Shown here piece by piece: positions 46,385-55,126 of a stretch of DNA of 64,000 bases. The notes beneath the pieces were generated by a model, which was not told the DNA's origin, did not search any database, and was given only the letters and a program-made list of their open reading frames with translations. Both the position numbers and the translations under genes were made by a program. The DNA comes from Paenibacillus melissococcoides (GTDB lineage Bacteria; Bacillota; Bacilli; Paenibacillales; Paenibacillaceae). Position 1 is the first letter of the stretch, and each line of letters opens with the position of its first letter. The DNA is taken from assembly GCA_944800085.1 (NCBI GenBank), contig CALYLO010000014.1:62001-126000 (forward strand), in the 5' to 3' direction.

Positions 46385-47980
46385 TTAATTGATCGATACG
46401 TTAGTAAAGGCTTGACTGCTCGTTGGATGCGGGAAAAATCCTTGAATTTCTTTAATGCCTGCAAGCTGAGGTTTCGAGTGAGCCAGAGGAACCCAAGGCG
46501 CTTCCTCATGAATAATTTCCTGTGCTTTTTTGTACAGCTCATTACGTTTGTCTTCATCAGGATTGGATTGCGCTTCGATCAGGATATCATGCAATTCGTC
46601 ATTGCTGTAACGCGAGTAATTGTTCGATCCGATATTGTCTTTATCCAATAAGGTATAGATGAAGTTATCGGCATCTCCATTATCTCCGGTCCAGCCTAGC
46701 ATAAACGCAGGGGCTTCTCCGGCTTGAACCTTCTCTAAGTATGTACCCCAGTCAAACGTTACGATATTTGCTTTGATGTTGGCTTCCTTCAAAGCAGCTT
46801 GAATCGCTACTGCTATTTTTTGGCCATCTGGCATATAAGGTCTCGCCACAGGCATTGCCCACAGATCCATTTCAAAGCCGTTTTCCAATCCGGCCGCTTT
46901 TAATAATTCTTTTGCTTTCTCAACGTTATATTCATAGTCGACGATGTCGTCATTATAGCCGCTGATAGATGGCGGGATCGGGTTTTTGGCAGGTTCTGCC
47001 GTTCCTTCGTAAAAGTTAGCAATCAAAGCTTCTTTGTTAATGAGATGGCTGATGGCCTGACGGACTTCTTTTTTATCAAAAGGGGCCATTTCTGTATTGA
47101 AACCAAAGTAACCTACGTTCATCGACGGTCTTTCGAATATTTGTAATTTGCTGTTTTCTTTTACTTGACCTAGATCGCTGGGGTTCAGGCCATCCATCAA
47201 ATCAAGCTCGCCTTTCATCAAGGCATTAAGCCGGGCGGAGTTGTCAGCAATGACTTTGAACTTTACGCCGTCTAGCTTAGGAAGGCCGGCTTGCCAGTAA
47301 TCTTCATTCTTCACAAGCTCGATCGTGTCATTCGCTTTCCATGATTTAAATTTGAACGGCCCTGTTCCCACCGGGTTTTTCGTGAAATCACCCCCATATT
47401 TCTTTAGTGCTTCAGGGCTGGCAATCGCAAACATGGTCATTGCCAAGTTTTTCAAGAATGGAGCTTGCGGACGATTCAATGTGAACACAACGGTATGCTC
47501 GTCTTCCGCTTTTACCTCTTTAATGACATGACCGGGATCGCCTTCAAATCCGCCAAACATGGAAGAATAGTAGGCAAATTTGGCTGCGTCTTTACTTTGG
47601 GCCCAACGTTGGAAATTGGTTACGACCGCTTCCGCGTTGAAGTCCGTTCCATCGTGAAACTTTACGCCTTTCCACAGGTGAAACGTATATGTCAAGCCAT
47701 CCTCAGTAACCTCCCATTTTTCAGCAAGTCCTGGCTCGATCTCCGTATTTTCTGTTTTATACTTTACAAGTGTTTCATAAATTTGATGTGTGACAATAAA
47801 GGATTCCCCATCTGTGGTGATGGCTGGATCCAGCGCTGTGGAATCAGCTCCTCTTCCATAGATAAGTGTTCCGCCGCTTTCCGATTCATTGCCACTGCTT
47901 TGTTTCCCGTTGTTACATCCAGCGAGCACCACAGATAGGATCAGCATGCAGGTTACGAATAGCCAACCCGTTTTTTTCAT
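46385..47980 (-). CDS. Oligopeptide/dipeptide-binding lipoprotein
   Basis: 531 residues. Signal peptide with lipobox (ILSVVLAGCNNG), then a family 5 extracellular solute-binding protein: AEKWEVTEDGLTYTFHLWKGVKFHDGTDFNAEAVV, GTGPFKFKSWKANDTIELVKNEDYW and the C-terminal VPLAHSKPQLAGIKEIQGFFPHPTSSQAF. It captures short peptides and delivers them to the DppB-DppC channel. ATG 47980 is used; TTG 47983 precedes it. It looks intact although both permease genes downstream are broken. Confidence 0.92.
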   Translation of the reverse strand: MKKTGWLFVTCMLILSVVLAGCNNGKQSSGNESESGGTLIYGRGADSTALDPAITTDGESFIVTHQIYETLVKYKTENTEIEPGLAEKWEVTEDGLTYTFHLWKGVKFHDGTDFNAEAVVTNFQRWAQSKDAAKFAYYSSMFGGFEGDPGHVIKEVKAEDEHTVVFTLNRPQAPFLKNLAMTMFAIASPEALKKYGGDFTKNPVGTGPFKFKSWKANDTIELVKNEDYWQAGLPKLDGVKFKVIADNSARLNALMKGELDLMDGLNPSDLGQVKENSKLQIFERPSMNVGYFGFNTEMAPFDKKEVRQAISHLINKEALIANFYEGTAEPAKNPIPPSISGYNDDIVDYEYNVEKAKELLKAAGLENGFEMDLWAMPVARPYMPDGQKIAVAIQAALKEANIKANIVTFDWGTYLEKVQAGEAPAFMLGWTGDNGDADNFIYTLLDKDNIGSNNYSRYSNDELHDILIEAQSNPDEDKRNELYKKAQEIIHEEAPWVPLAHSKPQLAGIKEIQGFFPHPTSSQAFTNVSIN

Positions 47981-48008
47981 CAATATCCCCCCATTAGTGG
48001 AATCGATT

Positions 48009-48998
48009 TCAATTTATGTCTACGCCGACTTGCTCGTATAAATGACAAGCCACGTAATGACCTGATTCCATTTCACTTAGTTGTGGCCGGGTCGCCGAAC
48101 ACGGTTCAAATGCCTTCGGACATCGGGTATGAAAAGGGCACCCCGTGGGCGGGTTAACCGGACTTGGGACATCGCCCTCCAGAATAATCCTGTCCCTCCG
48201 GCAGGTAACATCCGCGATGGGAACGGCAGATAATAACGCTTGTGAGTAGGGGTGAAGCGGCTTGTCGTATAAATCTTCCGAATCCGAGAGTTCGACCAGC
48301 TGACCCAAGTACATAACGCCTACCCGATCGCTGATATGGCGAACAACGCCTAAGTCATGTGCGATGAACAGATAGGTGAGCTCATATTCTTGTTGCAGAT
48401 CCATAAGAAGATTCAATACTTGCGACTGGATCGACACGTCCAGAGCGGATACAGGCTCATCGGCGATAATCAGGTTCGGGTGAATAGCGAGTGCCCTTGC
48501 GATGCCGATTCGCTGCCGTTGTCCACCGCTGAACTGGTGGGGGTAACGGGAAGCATGGTAGCTGTTTAGGCCAACGGCGTCCAATAATTCGTTAACTTTT
48601 CGTTTTCGTTCCGACTTGTCCTTTACGCCATGGACAATGAGCGGTTCCTCAAGGATTTTTCCGATCGTGTGGCGAGGGTTTAATGAGGCAAAGGGATCCT
48701 GAAAGACCATTTGCATGTTACGGCGCATCTTCCTCAGTTCATTGCCAGACAGCTTGGTAATATCCTGTCCTTCGAAATAAATGCGTCCTTCGCTCGGTTC
48801 AAGAAGTCTGAGCAGCATTCTCCCCGTTGTGGACTTCCCGCAGCCGCTCTCGCCGACAAGCCCGAGAGTTTCCCCTTTGTTGATGTGAAAGGATATGCCG
48901 TCCACGGCTTTCACCGCGCCTGCGGTTTTCCCCAGCGGCCCCTTTTTTATCGGAAAATGCATTTTCAAGTTTTCAGCTTGAACTAATGGCTGAGTCAT
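48009..48998 (-). CDS. dppF: Peptide ABC transporter ATP-binding protein DppF-like
   Basis: 329 residues. Walker A GLVGESGCGKSTTGR, Q loop MVFQDPFASLNPR, signature FSGGQRQRIGIARAL, Walker B LIIADEPVSALD and switch His in LFIAHDLGVV. The C-terminal GCPFHTRCPKAFEPC is the oligopeptide/dipeptide extension typical of DppF and OppF, which can bind an iron-sulfur cluster. The start overlaps the DppD gene by 26 bp. Confidence 0.93.
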   Translation of the reverse strand: MTQPLVQAENLKMHFPIKKGPLGKTAGAVKAVDGISFHINKGETLGLVGESGCGKSTTGRMLLRLLEPSEGRIYFEGQDITKLSGNELRKMRRNMQMVFQDPFASLNPRHTIGKILEEPLIVHGVKDKSERKRKVNELLDAVGLNSYHASRYPHQFSGGQRQRIGIARALAIHPNLIIADEPVSALDVSIQSQVLNLLMDLQQEYELTYLFIAHDLGVVRHISDRVGVMYLGQLVELSDSEDLYDKPLHPYSQALLSAVPIADVTCRRDRIILEGDVPSPVNPPTGCPFHTRCPKAFEPCSATRPQLSEMESGHYVACHLYEQVGVDIN

Positions 48999-49983
48999 GG
49001 ATGTCTGCTCCTTTCCCGCCTTCGTATAACCAACAACTCACCTTTTGTCCATTATCGAAGCTCTGTAATGGGGGCTCTTCACTCACACATCGTTCCATTG
49101 CCTGCGCGCAACGCGGCGCAAAGGAACATCCTTGTCGTTGAGAAACCGGCTTTGGAACCTGCCCCGGTATGGAATAGAGTCTTTCCTTTTTCTCTCGCAC
49201 GTCCGGAACCGATTGGATGAGACCGATGGTGTAGGGATGCTTTGGATGTTGAAAAATCGTTCTCACATCGCCTTCTTCCACAATCTTGCCGGCATACATA
49301 ACGACCATTCGTTGGCACATTTCCGCCACAACGCCTAAATCGTGCGTAATCATCATAATCGCCGTCTTTGTGTCTTGATTTAATTTCTTCATCAGCTCAA
49401 GGATTTGGCCTTGAATCGTCACATCCAACGCGGTAGTCGGTTCATCTGCGATAAGCAGTTCGGGTTCGCACATCATGGCCATGGCAATCATGACCCTCTG
49501 CCTCATGCCGCCAGAAAGTTGATGAGGATATTCATTCATTAAGGCCTCTGCTCTTCCGAGTCCTACCTGCTTCATGATTTCTATCGCTCGGGCCTTCGCT
49601 CGTTTTTTAACTCCTTTTTTATGAATTCGTAGCGATTCGGTTAATTGCTCCCCAATCGTAAATAAAGGGTTCAGGCTGGTCATGGGTTCCTGAAAGATCA
49701 TCGCAATTTTATTGCCGCGGATTTTCCGCATCTTCGCTTCCGATAATATGGGGAGCGTTTCTCCTTTAAACTCGATATCTCCGCTAACTTTTCCCGTTCT
49801 TGCAGGGATAAGTCCCATAATCGATAAGGACGTTACACTCTTTCCGCATCCGGACTCGCCGACAATCCCCAAAATCTCGCCGGGATCAATATGAAAACTA
49901 ACCGAATCGACAACGGGAACGACGCCGTCATCCGTGTGGAAGCTTACACTTAACTTCTTCACTTCAATAATTGGAGATTCCAA
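48973..49983 (-). CDS. dppD: Peptide ABC transporter ATP-binding protein DppD-like
   Basis: 336 residues. Walker A GIVGESGCGKSVTSLS, Q loop MIFQEPMTSLNPLF, signature LSGGMRQRVMIAMAM, Walker B LLIADEPTTALD, His switch MITHDLGVVAEM, and the C-terminal Cys motif GCSFAPRCAQAMERC. Start TTG 49983 is chosen because AGGAGG lies seven bases upstream; the upstream codons (MSLITCSRGGEC) overlap that site. First gene of the five-gene operon running to 44518. Confidence 0.93.
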   Translation of the reverse strand: MESPIIEVKKLSVSFHTDDGVVPVVDSVSFHIDPGEILGIVGESGCGKSVTSLSIMGLIPARTGKVSGDIEFKGETLPILSEAKMRKIRGNKIAMIFQEPMTSLNPLFTIGEQLTESLRIHKKGVKKRAKARAIEIMKQVGLGRAEALMNEYPHQLSGGMRQRVMIAMAMMCEPELLIADEPTTALDVTIQGQILELMKKLNQDTKTAIMMITHDLGVVAEMCQRMVVMYAGKIVEEGDVRTIFQHPKHPYTIGLIQSVPDVREKKERLYSIPGQVPKPVSQRQGCSFAPRCAQAMERCVSEEPPLQSFDNGQKVSCWLYEGGKGADIHDSAISSS

Positions 49984-50197
49984 GCATTCTCCTCCTCTTG
50001 AACAGGTGATCAATGACATGCACGACTATGCAGTTGAAATGAGCAATTGGCAATCTTGACTAATAAGAACGGTCCGAGTAATCATGAAGGAATATATTTT
50101 ACAGAGCACAGATCGTAATCCAATCCAATCAAAATTACAGATGATGGATCATTATCTAAAGTCAGCGCTACGAATCGAAGGTTGAAGGGAGTGAATC

Positions 50198-50377
50198 ATG
50201 AAGAATACGCGGGAGCGCCTTAGCAGACAAGGAAGTTCTACCCAAGGCGATATTCCAGCCGTTGGCTGGAGAATGATCTCATATTCTTTGGGGTACGTTG
50301 AAGTCGGCCGAAGTATTCTGGTTTTAACTTGTAATGATATGATTAACAGTAATTATTGCATTTTTCTGAAAGGTTGA
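50198..50377 (+). CDS. Small ORF of unknown function (59 residues)
   Basis: MKNTRERLSRQGSSTQGDIPAVGWRM... with GAAGGGAGTG just upstream. It is not similar to anything I recognise and may be chance. Another frame just downstream (50392-50532, with VQRYDVKSLIDENWKITFACSRINPKKG) reads like a short coding remnant. The rest of 49984-50588 shows nothing else. Confidence 0.25.
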   Translation: MKNTRERLSRQGSSTQGDIPAVGWRMISYSLGYVEVGRSILVLTCNDMINSNYCIFLKG

Positions 50378-50588
50378 CAATCTTTATTTTTGGATATTTT
50401 CAAGTTAAATAAAAATAAAGTCCAGCGGTATGATGTCAAGTCCCTGATTGATGAGAATTGGAAAATTACCTTTGCGTGCAGCAGGATCAATCCCAAAAAA
50501 GGCATCACCAAACTAGACCCAGTCGAAAATTAAGTAAAATACCATAATTTAACTGGGAATTAGAGAAGAAAATTCATGAGCCAAGGCA

Positions 50589-51833
50589 TTATTGCTCTGT
50601 CGGCTTCACCTTCCTTCTGGGCGTATAGAGTTGGTCGTTGCGTAGCAGCACATCGACCAGACGCACAAGTTTTCTTGCCGTTAAGACGAGGGCACGTTTG
50701 TGTTGATGCTTAGGGACTTCATTGAATTTCTTCCGGTAGTACTCCCCGAATTCCGGGTCGCGGTTTTTTACCGAGTTGGCAGCTTCAACAAGGTAGTAGC
50801 GAAGGAATCGGTTGCCGGAACGAATGCGCTTTGTATCTTCCGCCTCGAAGGAGCCGGATTGGTGCTTGCGCCACGTCAGACCCGCATACTTGGCCAAGGC
50901 GGCTTGATCCGTGAAGCGGTCGATGTCGCCGATCTCGGCCAGGATGCCTGCGGCATAGACCCGATCAATGCCCGGAATGGAACGGAGGCACTGGCTGCTG
51001 GAAATGCCGTCTAAAATGCGCTCAATCGCCTTGTCGAGCTCTTTAAGCTGACTCTGGATGCTCCGGATCGACTGAATTGAGGTGCCCAGCACCAAATCAA
51101 TGGAATCCTCGACAACCTTCGAGAGACGGTACGAGGCCCGAGCCGCCTTTTGAATACAGAGGGCGACGTGTTCGGGATCGGGGAAACGATTTCTCCCCTT
51201 GTCCTTGAGATAGTCAGCCAAACGGGCGACATCCATATTCGCCATCTCATCCAGACTATACTTTTCCGAGAGCATTTCCATGATGGCATGGCCGAACACG
51301 GAACTGTCCACCTCCGCGCGAAAAGCATTGCACTTGTAGAACAGATTTTGCAAAAAGTATTGCTTCTCGCGGGTAAGGTTGTGTACGAGATGGAATCGCA
51401 TGCGAGTGAGCCGCTGCAAGGCGATGTACTGTTCCTGCATCACGATAGTCGTCGTGAGTCTGCCAAAACGCAGGCGGTCTGCAATGATCCAGGCATCGAT
51501 GCGATCGGTTTTGTCCAGGTCGGCATAAGCGTCTTTGAATTTGTTAATCAGCTTCGGATTAATGGTGAACACCTTGGCATTCAATTGTTGAAGGGCCTCA
51601 TCCTCATGCAAGTACATGGCTGGATGCCAACTGTAGACGGATGTGGCTTCAAGCCCGATATGAACCTCAGAGCAGGCTGTCTTGACCGCAGCAGAAATGA
51701 TGCGATCCCGCAAGTAAGAAGCGCCGTGCAGATTGTTGGTGGTCTTGAAGGTCTCCAGGGTGTCGCCATCCGATTTCATCAAACAGGCTTCCAGTTCTTC
51801 GGAACTGACGTCAATACCGACAAAAAGCTTCAA
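50589..51833 (-). CDS. IS110-family transposase (DEDD recombinase)
   Basis: 414 residues. The RuvC-like N-terminal domain has the acidic residues of the DEDD set: LFVGIDVSSEELEAC, HIGLEATSVYSW, and DLDKTDRIDAWIIADRLR. The C-terminal Tnp20-type domain has CLRSIPGIDRVYAAGILAEIGDIDRF and YAGLTWRKHQSGSF with the catalytic Ser region. Such enzymes act with a bridge RNA. ATG 51833 follows AGGAGG. It looks full length, so the element may be active. Confidence 0.95.
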   Translation of the reverse strand: MKLFVGIDVSSEELEACLMKSDGDTLETFKTTNNLHGASYLRDRIISAAVKTACSEVHIGLEATSVYSWHPAMYLHEDEALQQLNAKVFTINPKLINKFKDAYADLDKTDRIDAWIIADRLRFGRLTTTIVMQEQYIALQRLTRMRFHLVHNLTREKQYFLQNLFYKCNAFRAEVDSSVFGHAIMEMLSEKYSLDEMANMDVARLADYLKDKGRNRFPDPEHVALCIQKAARASYRLSKVVEDSIDLVLGTSIQSIRSIQSQLKELDKAIERILDGISSSQCLRSIPGIDRVYAAGILAEIGDIDRFTDQAALAKYAGLTWRKHQSGSFEAEDTKRIRSGNRFLRYYLVEAANSVKNRDPEFGEYYRKKFNEVPKHQHKRALVLTARKLVRLVDVLLRNDQLYTPRRKVKPTEQ

Positions 51834-51849
51834 GAGAATTCCTCCTTTC

Positions 51850-52095
51850 TATAAGGGATTCAGGGAACGGACTCTCCGGACTGTCTCCGGCGCACTCGCC
51901 GATCAATCACCCTCGCATATGAGAACACGCTTCGGTTCACGAGCTGCCCCGACGCTGCTACAGTCGGGCATGAGTTGCCGAAGGGAACAGCCAGCGGGTA
52001 AGAAGTGCAAGCGAGTACCGGAGAAACAGACTTAAAAAGTAGATTGGACTACAGGAGGGAGACGAATTTCCCCGAATGGAACCCTAAGTTCCATT
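51850..52095 (-). ncRNA. Candidate IS110 bridge RNA
   Basis: The non-coding flank 5' of the transposase is conserved in IS110 elements and encodes a bridge RNA with two guide loops. Here, nested stems are visible: cttcgg (51930-51935) with ccgaag (51978-51983), and inside it cccgac (51948-51953) with gtcggg (51963-51968). They are separated by unpaired stretches on both sides, the shape expected of an internal guide loop. The RNA limits are not determined. Confidence 0.45.
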
Positions 52096-52440
52096 GTCCA
52101 GAGACATTCCGGAAAGTCCAGTCCCCATATTAATTTTCAATGTGCAAGCTGGAAATTTTGAAGGCATTCTATGTTTCTATAAAGGACTGGAAAAAGACTC
52201 AAAACTGCCTTCAGGAAATACTATACGAGGAGGTCTTATGCTGCTGTTTTTTATCCACAGTCTGTCCACAATACATCCACATATTATCAACATAGCGGTT
52301 GCTGGAGACAGATTCAACTTCTATTGCTGGATAGAGATTTCATGCATATTAGCATTATGATACATACTCTATTTTCATAACATGTCCAAGCGATTCATCG
52401 TCCTTCAGCATCTTATAAGGTATGGAGGAGGTGAATTCAA

Positions 52441-52635
52441 ATGGCAAAAGCACGACGCTTAATTAAGCAATATAATTCCCCGCGCCATAGATGTCATAAC
52501 AGATGTCGTAGAGCTTGTTGGTATGGTGATCACTGGGATCTCTGTGAGCACTGCAGAGTTAGAAATAACACTTCCCGTAAAAGTCGTAGTGTAAAAACAA
52601 AGTCTTGCAATTGTGGAGGGAAACGTAAAGGATAA
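52441..52635 (+). CDS. Small Cys- and Arg-rich protein, unknown function
   Basis: 64 residues, strongly basic. There are seven Cys: 18, 22, 26 (CxxxCxxxC), 35, 38 (CEHC) and 56, 58 (CNC), with His at 16, 19, 31 and 37. This pattern could hold one or two zinc ions or form disulfides. The start is well supported: GGAGGAGGTG seven bases before ATG. There is no signal peptide or membrane helix. A strong terminator follows 85 bp later. It is not the zinc form of ribosomal S14, whose CxxC spacing and sequence differ. It could be a nucleic-acid-binding protein or an antimicrobial-type peptide; I cannot decide. Confidence 0.7.
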   Translation: MAKARRLIKQYNSPRHRCHNRCRRACWYGDHWDLCEHCRVRNNTSRKSRSVKTKSCNCGGKRKG

Positions 52636-52720
52636 TAGTTTTAGTCGAGTCAAATCATAATTATTAGACGATGCCAGCCATGAAAGTGCTCATTTATTTG
52701 GGGCTGAAGTTCGAATGAAA

Positions 52721-52751
52721 AATAACCTGTCATTTGACAGGTTATTTTTTT
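52721..52751 (+). terminator. Terminator of the Cys-rich gene
   Basis: aataacctgtc / gacaggttatt, perfect 11-bp stem, 4-base loop, then a run of T. Confidence 0.9.
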
Positions 52752-52897
52752 GGGCCTTGACAGAAAAAATACAAGGGGTTTAAAGAATGTAGTACACTAT
52801 GTTCCAAGCACATTATATTTTTTGAGGAATTGAACCTTCATCACAATAAATCCAACGAAACTGGATTAAAATGTCTACCATAGGAGGAACCGGAATA

Positions 52898-53323
52898 ATG
52901 GCGTCGGCAGTACGATTGGCCACGATTGACGATGCGGAGGCGCTCTCCAGATTGAATCAAGCCTTTAATGGCGGGGAACTTCGGCCCGTATCAGAGATTA
53001 TCGAGAGCATGAACAGAAGCGATGAATTCATTGCGGTTGCGACCATGAACGGGAAAGTCGCAGGTTTTGCCTGCGCGCAACGTTTTGAATCGTTTTGTTA
53101 CCGGGAAGCGCAAGGGGAGATTACGGAAATGTATGTGGAACCTTCGGTCCGAAGACAGGGACTGGCCGCCTCGATGATTTCATTACTCGAGGAAATGCTG
53201 GCAGCCTGTGGGGTAAAGAATATAAAGATATTAACAGGCAGTGACAACGCCGCCGCCATTAAAACATATGAACGCTGCGGCTATGTACAGGATAATGAGC
53301 TTCTTCTGCAAAAAGAGATGTAA
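52898..53323 (+). CDS. GNAT-family N-acetyltransferase
   Basis: 141 residues. Motif A, with the acetyl-CoA pyrophosphate loop, is EITEMYVEPSVRRQGLAASMISLLEEML; motif B is ILTGSDNAAAIKTYERCGYV. ATG 52898 has AGGAGG ten bases upstream; the in-frame ATG 52871 lies before that site. The substrate is unknown. It is followed 25 bp later by an ATPase remnant. Confidence 0.88.
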   Translation: MASAVRLATIDDAEALSRLNQAFNGGELRPVSEIIESMNRSDEFIAVATMNGKVAGFACAQRFESFCYREAQGEITEMYVEPSVRRQGLAASMISLLEEMLAACGVKNIKILTGSDNAAAIKTYERCGYVQDNELLLQKEM

Positions 53324-53348
53324 GCGGGTTGATGGGGGGAGTGGAAAC

Positions 53349-53567
53349 ATGACAGAGTGTACATTTTTGAGGAATGATTTTGTCATTATCACCGGCGGTC
53401 CTGGCGCGGGGAAAACGACGTTGTTATAGGAAATGCAAAGACAAGGATATCCGTATGTTCCCGAAGTCGCCAAGAGAGATTATTCAAGCGGAGATGTGTT
53501 CCCATGGGAATGCCTTGCCGAAACGCAATCAAATATCGCGATTTCATGCCGGAGAAATCTATCGTAA
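53349..53567 (+). pseudogene. NadR/Ttd14-like AAA ATPase, N-terminal remnant
   Basis: ATG 53349 leads to NDFVIITGGPGAGKTTLL, a Walker A motif, then TAG at 53427-53429. The same frame continues with EMQRQGYPYVPEVAKRDYSSGD, matching the next block of the family, and then decays. The expected 180-residue ATPase is reduced to its first 60 or so residues plus a nonsense codon. Confidence 0.75.
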
Positions 53568-53584
53568 TCGGAAATAGACGAAAG

Positions 53585-53626
53585 AAAGCCATTTCGAGGA
53601 GAAGACTTCTCGAAAATGGCTTTTTG
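53585..53626 (+). terminator. Hairpin terminator after the ATPase remnant
   Basis: aaagccatttcgag pairs with ctcgaaaatggcttt, followed by a T run. Confidence 0.8.
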
Positions 53627-53670
53627 TCAATGCTGGGGACGATGGCTGAATCATGTGACAGGGTAAGAAA

Positions 53671-54477
53671 TTACGGAAACCGCACATACAGATTGTCAAG
53701 CGGAGTATCCCTATGCTGATAAACTTTGATATAGTTATCTTCATGGGCTACTTGATAGGCAGAATGGTTATCCCTGTGAAAGGGTACGACATATACAAAC
53801 TGTTCTTTGGATATCGTTGCCTCCCTAGTCTGGTATGCAATCATGCTGAATGTTCCATAGAGGGGAACAGGTCCGCTGGAATCTCCTTGCCAACCGAACC
53901 CTTTTCCTCCAAAGAAAAGCATTGGTTCGATATTGCCTTGAAACGATGCGTAATCTTCTAAATAGGCAAGTCTGCCATAGGCTCCTAAAAAAGCATAGGG
54001 CAGGTGGTTCAACGTGTCAGGCAACGGGCGCGACCACTCAAAGGAACCAATCAGCCGCGCTTCTGTAGCATAGGTTTGCCCGCTGTTATCTTCGATGATC
54101 AGATATAATGAAAGCCGATACAGTTCGTTCATTTTCTCTTTTGACAACGAATGAAATCGCTCTTTATCGATGGGAATTAGTTGATTATGTTTTTCATCAT
54201 ATGAAAAATAAAACTGTTTCCCTGCCGCCCGGGTCGATTGGATATCTAAAGAAGCCCATTCCTTCCTCAAGAAGGGGCTTACCCCATGAAAACTATGGTA
54301 AGGATCAAAGGGGGAGGTAAGCTGCTCCTCTTCGATCACATACTGAAATTGATTTTGATAGGATAATATGAATTTATCCTTCGCGACATGTTCTTCTTCC
54401 ATCCTCGGAGCCCGATTGCAGCTAGCCACTAAAATGATAGAGATAAGGAGCAAAGCAAGAAAGGGCAGGCGTTGCAT
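53671..54477 (-). CDS. Lipoprotein of unknown function
   Basis: 268 residues. The signal peptide MQRLPFLALLLISIILVASC ends in a lipobox, so it is anchored on the outer face of the membrane. The mature part is mixed hydrophilic sequence (DPYHSFHGVSPFLRKEWASLDIQ, MLFFGGKGFGWQGDSSGPVPLYGTFSM), with no family I recognise. ATG 54477 follows GAGGTG. Single gene facing the ATPase remnant. Confidence 0.75.
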   Translation of the reverse strand: MQRLPFLALLLISIILVASCNRAPRMEEEHVAKDKFILSYQNQFQYVIEEEQLTSPFDPYHSFHGVSPFLRKEWASLDIQSTRAAGKQFYFSYDEKHNQLIPIDKERFHSLSKEKMNELYRLSLYLIIEDNSGQTYATEARLIGSFEWSRPLPDTLNHLPYAFLGAYGRLAYLEDYASFQGNIEPMLFFGGKGFGWQGDSSGPVPLYGTFSMIAYQTREATISKEQFVYVVPFHRDNHSAYQVAHEDNYIKVYQHRDTPLDNLYVRFP

Positions 54478-54688
54478 TATATCACCTCGCTATCAGTTAA
54501 ATGGATAAGGCACATCCCCTTCTCTCCCTGTGTTGCCTCGTAGTACCTATATCTAATATTCCTCTACTTTTAATAATTTCCTTCTTTTCATTACTTTTAA
54601 TCAAACTCGATCCGTACAACCGCTATTTCCATTCCGTGTGCTGGTGGTGTGGAAGCCGGGCGGGGTGAAGTAGTACGATGTTTTTATT

Positions 54689-54707
54689 GATAATGGTTCT
54701 CATTGTC
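54689..54707 (+). promoter_or_regulatory. Fur box
   Basis: gataatggttctcattgtc matches the 19-bp consensus gataatgataatcattatc at 15 positions and lies 12 bp before an iron-siderophore lipoprotein gene. Confidence 0.75.
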
Positions 54708-54718
54708 GAACGATAGAG

Positions 54719-55126
54719 ATGAAGAAAAGGGGAATGGGAAGGATGCGGAATATAGCACGTTTTGCGGTTCTACTTTGCGCCATGATGTGGGTGGTTGCCG
54801 GTTGCGGTAAAAGCACTTCACAGGAGGGGGCCGTTCAGGAGCCGGCGGTACAACAGGCTGCGAAGGAAACGCAGCAGCCTGGAGCGGAGGATAGGGGTTC
54901 AGCGGCATCATTCCTGAGAACCGTGGCCCATTTGGCGGGCGAGACGGTGATTGAGGCCAAGCCGATGAAGATTGCGACGCCGTATATCGCGTTCGTCGAT
55001 TATATGGCCGTGCTCGATGCGTATCCGATTGCCGCGCAAGGAGTAGATACGATCGAACGGAACTTCCCGAATCTAAGCCAGCGGATTGCGGGCAAAGACA
55101 TCGAGGGAAGCGCTCGACCGATATGA
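54719..55126 (+). pseudogene. Iron-siderophore-binding lipoprotein, truncated by deletion
   Basis: Lipoprotein signal (FAVLLCAMMWVVAGCGKS), then RTVAHLAGETVIEAKPMKIATPYIAFVDYMAVLDAYPIAAQGVDTIERNFPNLSQRIAGKDI, the beginning of a FecB/FhuD-type binding protein. After AGKDIEG (about 55105) the frame ends within 20 bases, because the sequence jumps into an ABC exporter-like gene. Roughly 200 residues are missing. A Fur box upstream indicates iron control. Confidence 0.82.

Larger units (their letters stand above)
50570..52100 (-). mobile_element. IS110-family insertion sequence (limits approximate)
   Basis: It consists of the transposase gene and about 260 bp of structured non-coding sequence on its 5' side. 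IS110 elements lack clear inverted repeats and usually make no target duplication, so exact ends cannot be set from this copy alone. An 8-bp perfect hairpin aatggaac / gttccatt at 52075-52095 may mark the 5' side boundary. Confidence 0.7.

Noticed and set aside
52094..52360. Possible glyoxalase/VOC-like fragment (FNVQAGNFEGILCFYKGLEKDSKL) beside the IS110 element
   Set aside because: About 35 residues with only a loose resemblance and then A/T-rich sequence; too short to support a gene or a disrupted target.
52441..52635. Ribosomal protein S14 type Z
   Set aside because: Size and basic charge are similar, but the S14 zinc motif CxxC-x12-CxxC and the conserved KFKLCRICFRE segment are absent.
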